Source: Biomphalaria glabrata
Taxonomy: Eukaryota; Mollusca; Gastropoda; Planorbidae
Assembly: GCF_947242115.1 (NCBI RefSeq)
Contig: NC_074726.1
Span: 7,709,070-7,773,069, forward strand
Direction: 5' to 3'
Length of the DNA stretch: 64,000 nt
Shown here: piece after piece, positions 1-10,900 of the stretch
Layout: each line of letters starts with the position of its first letter
Position numbering within the stretch: position 1 is the first letter of the stretch
Position numbers and translations under genes: made by a program
The notes under the pieces: model-generated
Database searches by the model: none
What the model was told of the DNA's origin: nothing
Seen by the model: the letters and a program-made list of their open reading frames with translations, nothing else

Positions 1-1655
1 AGAGCCGGCAAGTCGTTGATAAAGACCAAAAACAGCGTACAGCTGAGTGCCGATCCCTGCGGCACCCCCTGCTCAAGTGGAAGTTTCCTCGACAAGTGCT
101 TACCAACACGAGTCTGTACCGTTCTTTCCGTGAGGAAATTTTGGATCCACCTAAGCATATATGAACCGACACCTAAGTTCATCAGTTTCAACAACAAGCC
201 GGGCCTCCATACTCTGTCGTAGGCCTGCTTGAGATCGATAAATACCGCTAGCGTCGACTGACCAGGTCGATTTGTGTTGCCCCACTGGAAGCCATCCGCC
301 ACTTTCTGCATGAATAACGTCACTTGATCGATCGCATTTCGTTGCCTCCTGAACCCGCCCTGTTCAGGAGCAATGAGACCCTTCGTTTCTAGAAACCATG
401 TGAGCCTTCTGTTGACCATGCGTTCGGCCGCCTTCCCGACGTTGGACGTTAACGAGACGGGTCGGTAGCTTTCTGCACGATCTGGGATTTTCCCCTTTTT
501 GAGCAGGGGAACAATCGTTGCCACTCGCCAAGCCTTGGGGAAATCCCCCTTAGTCCAAGTACGATTGATCAAATCCAACAGTTTCCTTCTGCCTATGGGA
601 CCGAGATGTTTCAGCATTTCGTTGCTGATCCCATCTGGCCCCGGTGCCTTGCGCAACTTGCACTTCCGAAGTGCAATGTCTAGCTCTCCGTAGGTAAAAG
701 AGTTGATGAATGTGCTCGTCTCATCCTCACCGTAGACATATCTGCGTTTCGCTTTCGCCTTCCTGATGCTGTCTAGAGCTTTCGACACTTCGCTCCTCTC
801 ACCCGTCCTAGAGATAGCCGCAAAGGCATGGTTTAGAGCGTCCGACCGTTTAGAGTCAGTGACCACCAAGCCTTGAGCCGTTTGCAGGGGCGCAGCTGCT
901 TTTGGTTCTTTCGCCCTGGTTAGGTTATTGAGAAGTTTCCATGCCTGTCGTCCGTCCGCAAGATCCAGGTTAGCACATGTCTTCGCCCACTTCTGTCTCG
1001 TACCCTCCGCAATGGCTTCCTTTACCTCCGCCGTTAGCTTGTTGTAAGCTCTTCTGGTTTCATCGGTTTTTCGACGACTATGCTGCCTGCGTGCAGCCCG
1101 CCTTAGTCGGATTAGGCGTGCCAGTGCGGGAGACCAAAAGTGACTAAACTTACGCCCCCCGTAGGACCTCGGGATAGCTTTTCGAGCAGCACCTAAGATG
1201 GCTTCGACAAAGAGTCCGTAAGTCCGGTTAATGCAATCTGCTTGGATATCCAATCCGTCCAGAGCTACATCCGATGCACTCCTAAACAGATCCCAGTTAG
1301 CACGTTTATACACCCATTTTGGTTCTGTATATGGGGTACTCACGCTGAGCTTTCCGAGTTCGATTGTGACCAAGACCGGCAGATGATCACTCCCGACGTC
1401 GTTGAGCACGTCCACTCTTGACTGTGACCTTAAGTCAGCTGACACCAGGGACAAATCTGGCCGCGACATACCCCCATGCCCGGTGTGCAGAAAGGTCGGG
1501 GGGCTGTCTTTGCCCTGCAAAACATAAATGGCGTGACCCGCACGGTTGGCCTGGTACATTATACGAAAACGACGGGGGAATCCAGTGGTGCGGCCTTTGG
1601 CCGCGTCTCTATTTCGCGAGCCCGGAGTGTCCGTATCCATTGGAAATGAACGCAT
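1..1655 (-). CDS. Partial LINE ORF2: endonuclease C-terminus and reverse transcriptase
   Basis: An uninterrupted minus-strand frame of about 551 codons starts at an ATG at 1655 (in-frame stop at 1671-1673) and leaves the window at position 1. It begins with what looks like the 3' part of an AP-type endonuclease, including the SDHLPV signature near 1383-1400. A basic helical linker follows, then the reverse transcriptase: APGPDGISNE near 620-650, YRPVSLTSNVGK near 440-475, IDLKQAYDRVW near 210-245, and GVPQGSALS with FINDLPA at the edge. The catalytic YADD-type box, RNase H and 3' end would lie outside. The order and motifs match Jockey/I-type non-LTR retrotransposons; the exact clade is uncertain. 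The upstream endonuclease half is missing, so the copy is 5' truncated, yet the remaining frame has no stops, which suggests a young insertion. It lies just 3' of the CARD gene, in the same orientation. Confidence 0.88.
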   Translation of the reverse strand, partial: MRSFPMDTDTPGSRNRDAAKGRTTGFPRRFRIMYQANRAGHAIYVLQGKDSPPTFLHTGHGGMSRPDLSLVSADLRSQSRVDVLNDVGSDHLPVLVTIELGKLSVSTPYTEPKWVYKRANWDLFRSASDVALDGLDIQADCINRTYGLFVEAILGAARKAIPRSYGGRKFSHFWSPALARLIRLRRAARRQHSRRKTDETRRAYNKLTAEVKEAIAEGTRQKWAKTCANLDLADGRQAWKLLNNLTRAKEPKAAAPLQTAQGLVVTDSKRSDALNHAFAAISRTGERSEVSKALDSIRKAKAKRRYVYGEDETSTFINSFTYGELDIALRKCKLRKAPGPDGISNEMLKHLGPIGRRKLLDLINRTWTKGDFPKAWRVATIVPLLKKGKIPDRAESYRPVSLTSNVGKAAERMVNRRLTWFLETKGLIAPEQGGFRRQRNAIDQVTLFMQKVADGFQWGNTNRPGQSTLAVFIDLKQAYDRVWRPGLLLKLMNLGVGSYMLRWIQNFLTERTVQTRVGKHLSRKLPLEQGVPQGSALSCTLFLVFINDLPA

Positions 1656-1943
1656 AAATAAACGCCAAGTCTAACCGCGACTCTCACCCCCGTAGGTCAG
1701 GGTGGCGGGTTGGGGGAACCCGTAAGTCACCCATTTCAGGCTGGTGAAAGGGAGCTTTTTGTTCGCTTTTTCTGGCCTTGGTGTTCCAAGTACGATGTAC
1801 AACACCATGAGACAATTGAAGATACACTAGAAAGACAGCAGAGAAGCCGTAAAATCAGGAAATAATGGCATTTCTTACCAACAATAATAAAAAATGTCAG
1901 GTTTTCAGTTAAGCATACCGGGTTTCTAAAAGCCTCACCAGCC
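1656..1943. other. Boundary between LINE and CARD gene 3' end
   Basis: Roughly 1656-1735 is GC-rich and still looks like the 5' end of the truncated LINE. From about 1740 the sequence is AT-rich with no recognisable coding signal. A good minus-strand donor-like site (GTAAGAAATG) sits near 1878, so the CARD gene could have an alternative 3' structure here. I see no polyadenylation signal that settles the matter. Confidence 0.4.
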
Positions 1944-1994
1944 TCACAAAAAGGCATCAAGATGCTGAGCGAAGTCCTCAACTCCCCCTTCTCC
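1944..1994 (-). CDS. CARD gene exon 12 (tentative last exon)
   Basis: A phase-0 candidate terminal exon of 17 codons ending in GVEDFAQHLDAFL and a TGA. Its acceptor (GTTAAAG) lacks a good pyrimidine tract, so the true last exon could differ. Confidence 0.35.
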   Translation of the reverse strand, partial: GEGGVEDFAQHLDAFL

Positions 1995-4900
1995 CTTTAA
2001 CAATTGGGATCATTATTTAATATGATGTTGGAATATCAAGAAACAGGCCAACATTACTAGCGTGCATGTTACGTTTTAAAATCGTTCATTACAATATAGG
2101 AAGGTCGGGTCGAACATTTCAGCATGTCATAACTTACTTTAACCAGAACCAGTGGCGTAGCTAAGGTGGGGGAATTTGAAAACCTCTCGGGGCCCCACTT
2201 GCTCCAAATGAGTATTGGAAATTTTTATTACATTAAATATTAAACATTACATGAAGGGTCCCCAAAGACGTCCCCCGGGCCACCCAAATGGCTAATTCCT
2301 ACCTACGCCACTGAACAGAATTAAAAAAATTAAAGCAGCTTGAGGCTTCTCATGGCAGAAAATTAACAAGAGAAACTCAAATAATCAATAAAATATAACG
2401 TTATAGAAGAAATAAAGGAACAAAATCTTTGGTAAAAATATATACATGATGGAAGTCAATTTTATAACTTCGAATTATAAAAAAAAACTTTTTCTCGCTT
2501 AGCGTCGTTCTACCATAAGTCGTCTGAATGTACCAATTATTTAATACAATCTGAGGAGAATGACTATATTAATACATATAGCAATTTTGGAGATCAAAAG
2601 ATAAACTACAATAGCTAAATCTATCTTACCTTGTACAATAATTTATATTCGATGAAATCTCGATATGTACAGGAAACAATGATGTTGTATACAATCATTA
2701 TGGCAGACAAACAGATGCTGTCCAGTTTCTTCAAGAAATAAAACACAAAATTTAGTGAACAACAAAATGTTTCAATTAAGTTTGATGTCTCTAATTTTGT
2801 TTATGGACCTATTTATGTGTTCCTAAATTCGGTTAGAATTCAAATGTTCTCTAAATTTCTGGTTACGGAAATCAATTATCTCCCCTTAAATTATCCATTT
2901 TTAAATGTAGTAACTCAAATGTGACGACCCGTTTTAGCTCGCTCAAGGTATCACTCAGGTCCAAGCATTAATTTTATTTCATTTTTAATAATTAATATTC
3001 CTTAACGTAGCCCATCGAGCGCTAAAGACACCACCACCACTACGCTAGCCCACAAGCAGACAGCCGTCAGCACCAGCCATACCTGTCTCCTTAAAGCAGC
3101 ACCGGACACACAAGCTAAGATAGCCTAATGGCACTCAGACCACTTGGCTCTTAAATTTTATGATGATGATATACCTATATATGTAAATACACAAGATCCC
3201 ATCCCAGTTCATTCATTATCATTATACCTTTTATCCTTTTTGTGTACAATAAACCTTGTATATAGTTATATAAATGTATATACAATATTAGTTGCCTGCA
3301 TTTTAACACTGTGCCTGTATATAATTTGTCAAGTAAGGGTTCTCAAACTATAAAACCCCCTAGACGCATTTAAAACGGCCAAACTTTAAACCACCTTGTC
3401 ACATGGTACCAGAACCAGTAATGTGAACAATCTCCTGTTTATATTTCTGTGGCAACCTCAACGTATACACCACGTGACCATCATCCAGTACCAAGTCTAA
3501 AAGAGAAAGTCTCACTGGCTCATAGGCCTACTATTTAGCGAGAGACATTTCAGGTAAACAGAGCGCATGTACGTGTCTGTAATGGACGTCATCATCATTA
3601 GATCATCTTCGTTTTAAGTTAGACGTATTGTCCTGTTAGTTAAGACGTTAACTCTTTCTCTCCTTATTGACGAAGCCAAAGTTGATTTGACCCACCATTA
3701 AACTAAATTGATTTTGGATTTAAAAACTTTGATTCGTGTTGTGTAAATAGAGCATGCATTCTCCTATTATTCTATACCAAATAAAAACATTTTCTGATAA
3801 CAAATAAGTTTAATCAGAACAGGGTAGTGAAATACAAATGAGCAAAATGAATAATACTATCGAAACGAGGAGATTAATTACGGAGAGAAAGAGTTAAAAC
3901 GAAGTCCGTTTGCGGACCTTTTTGATTTATTTTTGTCTCAAAAATGTCGTCAACATAATAATGCATAACAGTCGGGAGAAATGGGACCGTTCTGAGAAAA
4001 AAAAGTCGCGTTTCAAAATATTTTTTTTTTTTTATTTCCCGCCCTAGCGTCCCTCTCCCACCTTGCGATGATAGGACGTCGCATCCCCCTTAATAGAAGA
4101 TTTAGATTTAGATACAAGTCTAGTTCTTAAGAGATTAGCAGTTCTCTATACAGGAATGGATGCTTGGTCATGCAAAGCATTTTTTACCTTTCGTCTTATA
4201 AATCTCTCTTTTAGGTTCAACAAAATAATAAGAAGTTCCAAAAACTGTTTCTTATCGAGTACTTGAGGCTGTAAACAAAAAGATAACAATAATTAGGATC
4301 TATAATAATCTATATGATAACATATCTATTTACATAGGAATTCGTTCCGACGGAAATGTCTTGAATTTCTTGCAACTGTTCTCTCGTGTTAAACTCTCTC
4401 ATATTCTTACGACTCTGCGACGATAGCAGATCATTGTAAATTGTCATTGAGAGTATTCAATATTGCTTTAGAGAATGTAAAGACAATAATGATTACTGGT
4501 AGGAATCAGTTGCGTACAGGGGACATCAGATGCTAGGAGCAGCAAAACCTCTCAACACCCCTCCCCAGCACCCAAAAGTGAACGTAATTCTTATTTGTGT
4601 AAAAACAGTCACCAGTAAACAATGCAAAACTTATGTATAAATGTAAACGAATTTAACCAAAATGGAAACAGAAATATATGATATTTAATATCTTGCTATC
4701 ATGCCCACTTTGGCTTCATAAACAAAGTAAATGCAGCTCTTGCTCTCCCTTCGATACGCCACTATTGGGATACAACCAAAAATGCTAAAACTAATTTAAA
4801 ATTCATAAAGCCTATTACAATTTAAAATGTTAAATTCTTTTAACATGTCCAATGTATTTCTAATAAATTTGTTACCTTCAATAAATCAATATCCGTATAG

Positions 4901-7900
4901 CAGAATATTTCCAACCCATTCAACAGGAGGCAGGCATCAACACCGTTCTTGGCTGTAAATGTTTTACTTTTTCGAGCTTCCATGATCCATTGAACTGATA
5001 AAGCAATGACCTCATCTGTTGGTGACAAAAGGGAATGTATTGAACTCGAACAAACAAATTAAGACCTAGAAATGTTCCCATCCCTTCTAATAGCGTACAC
5101 TTTTGAAGATGGTAGGTGGCAGGTGGGTAGAAGCTGGTAAGATGACGCTAGTAAAAAAAACTCAAGAAAAAAAAGACTCATAAATGAATGGTTTACTAGA
5201 TACGTTTATAGAGCGCCGTAATATTGCAAATGTCGTTGTTTGTATCTTTGTATTAGTACGGATACCGGACCAATTTTATTAGAAAATGGGAAAAATAGCG
5301 TGCACACGATTTTAATCAGATAGACAAACGGAGTGACTTGATATAAACTTCTAAAAAAATGCAAGGAAATGTAATCGATAGTCGTCATTGAGAATTGTTT
5401 ACAACATTTCTGAAATAAATACAACTAAATGTTAGTCATCATTTGGGGAATGCCAAATTTAGACAATAAATAAAGAAAGAGGGTACGAGCCAGAGGCCAG
5501 AATGAGTGATCAGCCATAAAGTTTTAGACAAATTACTTGTCATACATTCTATACTTTTTTTCCCCCAATTTCTGTCATTTGAGCAATTTTTTTTCAATAG
5601 TGCAAAGTGTTCAAGATTTATAAATTACTTGTATAGCTACACTGGCTCCAAAACACCTCAGCACCTCTAACATGAAAAAGAAAACCTCCCTTCCTTACTA
5701 TTTAATTAGGTAACAAGAAGTCAACCTACAAATAGAAAGCTAACACAGAAACACACTTGAGAGAGTTAAATTACGTTATATTCACAGTGTTAACAGAGAT
5801 CCAATAAAGCGTGTCTTCAAGTCCGAAGATTAAGGAGGGGGGAATATAGATGTGGGAGGTGTGGCTGAGAGAACAAAACCACTTGGTTTCTGCTTGGCTA
5901 CCTAAAAGGTCGCTCGAGTTCGAATCATAACTCAAGCTGAGTCGTGTTTGCTGAGCGACACTGAACCCTCATCCCATATGCCATCCTCCCACAATGGTTC
6001 ACAAAAGAAATCGGACCCTAGCGCCCTGAGCATGTTAGAAGCATGAACGTTGAGCTATTATATACAAGGAATTAAACAAAATTAGAGATATAACAAGACA
6101 GGATTATGGCTTAGACGTGTGTTTGCATTATAAAATACATCGATAACAATATTTTCAAGCTATAACAACAAAATTTTCAAATGATTGAAAAACAATACAG
6201 GCTATGGAAATTTAGAAGTGTTTTATTTCTTATTCTAAAAATATTTAAGAATGTAATACGTAATTACATGGTATATTTGACAAATGCATGTACCACACCT
6301 GTGCATTCTATGGGACCCTCATGTATGATCTGATGTAGAAAGGTGGAGACAACTTTACTCACAGGATCACTGTTATTTATGTTATCTTTCAATATCTGCA
6401 AACATGAAGAGAGTTCATGTTAATCGGCTTTACCAACTTATAAAATGCATCACTTTTTTTTATTTTTTTACATTCCTCTTATCGGCGTGCAAATTCGTGG
6501 GTGGATGTAACGTTTTATTTGAATGAGTGGTTCTTTGTATTATGTTGATACCTCTTCCGGTATTTTTAGAATGTTCTTTGTGTATTACACAAACACATGC
6601 ACCTGACATACACCAACACAAGCACCTGACATACACCAACACATGCACCTGACATAAACAAACACATGCACCTGACATACACCAACACATGCAACTGACA
6701 TACACCAACACATGCACCTAACATACACAATTACATGCATCTGACATACACAAACACATGCACCTAACATACACCAACATATGCACCTGACATACACCAA
6801 CACATGCACCTGACATACACCAACATATGCACCTGACATACACCAACATATGCACCTGACATACACCAACACATGCACCTGACATACACCAACATATGCA
6901 CCTGACATACACAAACACACCTTCTTTCAAAGTTTTCACAAATAACGACGAGATCTATTTTAAGTTTATTGGGTTTAGTGTTAATTCGCTACTTCAATAT
7001 TTTCTCATTGACACCTCATATCAAAATTGCCCACGCGAACAGCATCGCTACGATGAAAGGAAAAGGGTCAAATGATGAATTGGCATATGATAACTTAACC
7101 AGATCTAAATCTGGTGAATATGCAAGTTAATTAAAACCTGTATTGAATCATTTGTATTTATAATAAATATTATCTGTTACATGGGCGTAGCCAGGCTATC
7201 TTTCGGATGAGGTGTGGGGGGGGGGGGGTGGGGGGGTGGATTCCCCCCCCCGACCCCCCCCCCGCGATTTTTTTTTGTATGTATTTATGTGTGTGTGTGT
7301 GTGTACATAATCTTTATTGCATTCTGACCCTTCATTCTTTCGGAAGACGTTTATTGTGCCCTTGAATAGGTTCTTCCATGAGTTAGTGGAAAAATTGTAG
7401 ATTCCCCGCCATTATTAGCAAAGGTGTCTGGGGGAGCGCTAGACGCTCCCCCAGCGCGGGGCGAAGCCCCGCCGCCAAGCACTATTTCTGATATTGAAAA
7501 CCAACAAAATGCATATTCTGAGGTATCTACAGTGCATTTTCCTGCTATTAAAAAGTTTTATTTCAAATACCTAATGTACTATTCTTACTGACTTAGACCC
7601 TCCCGCGACGTTTGGCGCATTTGCCGTCAAGCTGTTTCCATAAAATTGTAGATTCCCAGCCATTACTAGCAATGGGGTCTGGGGGAGCGCTAGGAGATAT
7701 CTTAGCGCGGGGCGAAGCCCCGCCGCCAAGCACTATTTCTGGTCTTGAAAGCCATCAAAATGCATGTTCTGAGGTATCTACAGTGCATTTTCCTGCTATT
7801 AAAAAGTTTTATTTCAAAAACCTAATGTGCTATTCTTAATGACTTAGACCCTACCGCGCCGTTCGGAGCATTTGACGTCAAGCTGTTTCCGTAAAAATCT

Positions 7901-10900
7901 GTCACTGGTAATGTCTGAAGCCTCTTCCCACCTGCCATGAGGACCTCAATGAATAAGTGGCGTCAAGTTGTACTAGGATATCATTGCAACTCTTCTTATG
8001 CGTAATTCATTTTGTCGGAGAACATGTCCCGCAATTTTCATGCGTCGCTCTCTCACAATCTTACTAAAGGGTCGACTCCCAGTTCGGCATAGGATTTCCT
8101 TGATTTAAACCCGATCTCTATAACTGACTCCTAAAATCTGTCTTAGCCATCTTTGTTGAGCCACATTTAGTTTTTTCAATTTCGGCAGATGACTATTCAC
8201 TGCAGTTTATTAAGGGAGCCCTGCCACTGGTAAAAATGTGTAACCTCTCTTGAATACGCTCTAGGAATTAAGTGACTGTAGTTTGCTTTAGATTTTATAT
8301 CGATAAGAGAAGTTTTATCGTCAAAATTATCTGTTGGGGGTTTCCAACTCAAAATGCTCTGTAGGGGGATCTTTAACTCAGAACCATCTGAAGGGGTTTT
8401 AAACTTTAAACAAACGCCATCTGTAGAAGAGGGGTTTAAACTCAAAACCCCCGATTGGATTGGCTACGCTCAAATAATTTTAGTGTGTAATTGGCTTTTT
8501 TTTTCTATTGAAGAGGTATTTTTTAGCATTAAACCAATCTAAATGGGGGTTTAAACTCAAATTCTTTTGACAACGCTCATAGCATTTTGAGTTCGTAATT
8601 TGCTTTTTTCTTACACTGAAGATGTATTTTTTAGCCTCAAACCCCTCTGGCAGGGGGTTTAAACTCAAAACTCCTTTGGTTGCGCTCATAGATTTTAGAG
8701 TGAGTAATTTGCTTTTATTTATATTGAAAAGGTACTTTTTAGCTTCAAACTCCACTGGAGGGGTGCTTAAACTCAAAACCCCTTTGGCTACACTCATAAC
8801 ATTTTGAGTGTATAATTTGCTTTGTTTTTATTATTAAAGAGGTATTTTTTACCTTCAAACCCTGCTGAAGTGGGGTTTAAACACAAAACCATTTAGCTAC
8901 GCTCATAACATTTTGAGTGCGTAATTAGCTTTTTTTTTATATTGAAGAGGGGGTTTATCGTAAATTTTGGAGGGGGTCTTAAAATCAAAATCTCCCTTAA
9001 CTGTGCTCTTGGAATTAGGGGATTTTCGTTTGCATTTTTTTGTGTTTTGTTTTATTCAAGAGGGGGAGTTAACTGCAAAAAACCCCAAGTAGGGGGTTTA
9101 AAACGCAAAACCCCTAGTAGGGGGTTTTAAACTCAAAACTCCTCTTAGGGGTTTTTATACTCGAACCACCCTGGTAGGGGGTTTTAAACTCAAAATACCC
9201 TGGTAGGGTTTTTTAAAATCAAAACCCCATTGGTTGTGCTGGGGCAAGTGATGGTTTAGTATTAAAATCTCACCTAAAATAAACAAAATCAAAGCAAAAA
9301 ATCATTCACTAAATTCCGACCCCCCCCCCTGGGGGGGATTTCATTTCGGGGGGGAGGGGTTGAACCCCAACCCCCCCCCCCCTGGCTACGCCCATGATCT
9401 GTTATCCCCACAATTCGGTGCGTAGTCATAAAGTAAATTTAAAAGAAAGACTTTCTAACATACCTGCTGGATTTCATTCAATGAACATTTGCGTTCCCAC
9501 ATCCTTTTGTCTTTCACCAAATAAAAGATGATGATGAAACACTTCTTCTTTATGTCAGTCATTTCCTTGTAAAAAAAGAACACATTGTGTTGTTTAGTCT
9601 TATCTTATCTTATATAATACAGACGTAACTTCAAAAAAAGAAGATTATTACGTCCTACGCGTCATGCATTCAGTCATGCATATTAACCAATGACTTAAAT
9701 TCTGCTAAGTCATTGGTTTTCCGGACTAGCTCAGGTAACCCATTCCATGCTCTAATAGCGCTAGGGAAGAAAGAGCATTTGCACAAATTTGTCCTAGCAT
9801 ATGGAAGGAAGAGTGTGCCTTTATCTTTGTGTCTTTCAGAGTATTTTATTAAAGTTTGTTTTTGTATTTGTAGATTATGGTTCAGTGTTTTATGTATAAT
9901 TACTACTTTACTTTTGAGTTTTCTGTCCTGAAGGCTTTCTAAATTTAGAGATTTTACAAAAGGTGTTACTCTAGTCAAATGTGAATATTCGTTTGTTATG
10001 AATCTCACTGCTCTATTTTGTGTCTGTTCCAGTTTCTTAATGTTTTCTTGAGTTGAGGGGTCCCAAACAGAGGATGCATATTCTATTATTGGCCTAACCA
10101 AGGTTAAATAACATTTTAGTTTTATGTTCTTATTAATTTCATTCTATACCCATTTCAATACAGTCATATTTCTACATATCGCTCAAATTCTTTTCAGTCT
10201 TTTGGTATTTTACAGTTTCGTATTTTATTCTTGGACTGGAAGAAATAACAATTATAAAGAAAATTCCGGAACGTAAAACAAAACCAATAAGAATTTGTTT
10301 TAGTTTAGAAATACAAATACAGATGCAATTTCATTTCACTTTATTAGAAACATAAGATGACAATTTCTTTTAAACAAAATTAAATATTATTTAGCCGCGG
10401 TGGCTGAGCGGTAAAGCTCAAATTCTAGTTCTGACTATAAATTAGTCTCACAATCTAGAGAGAATGTCATGAAGCAAGCTCAGTAATATGTAATAGTTTC
10501 TCCTAAGTGTGCTATTAACTACAAAGAATTTTTTTTTTATAGTTTCCCATATTTCATATTTCTGAAGAATAGTAAAAAAAAAATTAATGTATGAAATTAA
10601 AAAACAACGAAATACAAGTGGTCATTATCTCAAAGCCAAAGAGTTTAAATGGAGAAAGGGTTGTCCTCTTTTTTCTTCAAATGGCTCAATCCCTTCGATG
10701 TCTGTTGCTGCGATTGGTTTGCAAGTAAATATATATCTATATTATAAAGTAGAATGTGTGGAGTATGTATGTATGTATGTATGTATGTTACTTATAGACA
10801 TTTTTACTTTGACACATGAAAATACAAAAGAAGATCCATTGATTTCATTATATAATAAAATTAACCTTCAATTTTGTGTTTCAAAAGCATTTTTTACATT

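Larger units (their letters stand above)
7180..9396. mobile_element. Complete non-autonomous hAT-type element, 2217 bp
   Basis: The inverted ends CATGGGCGTAGCCAGG and CCTGGCTACGCCCATG are flanked by a perfect 8-bp duplication, ATCTGTTA, at 7172-7179 and 9397-9404. This is the hAT signature. The body has no transposase; it holds G and C homopolymers near both ends, a 251-bp tandem duplication, a decayed LINE tail and a degenerate array of about 108-bp units. It lies in the CARD gene intron between exons 7 and 8. Confidence 0.9.

Noticed and set aside
1736-1981. 81-codon minus frame as a CARD gene exon
   Set aside because: The frame continuing from exon 11 is a different one. An acceptor at GGGAG would be needed and is poor, so it is kept only as an alternative 3' end.
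6460-6939. Three overlapping Cys/Met/Val-rich frames
   Set aside because: All are translations of a 23-bp minisatellite that shifts frame every unit.
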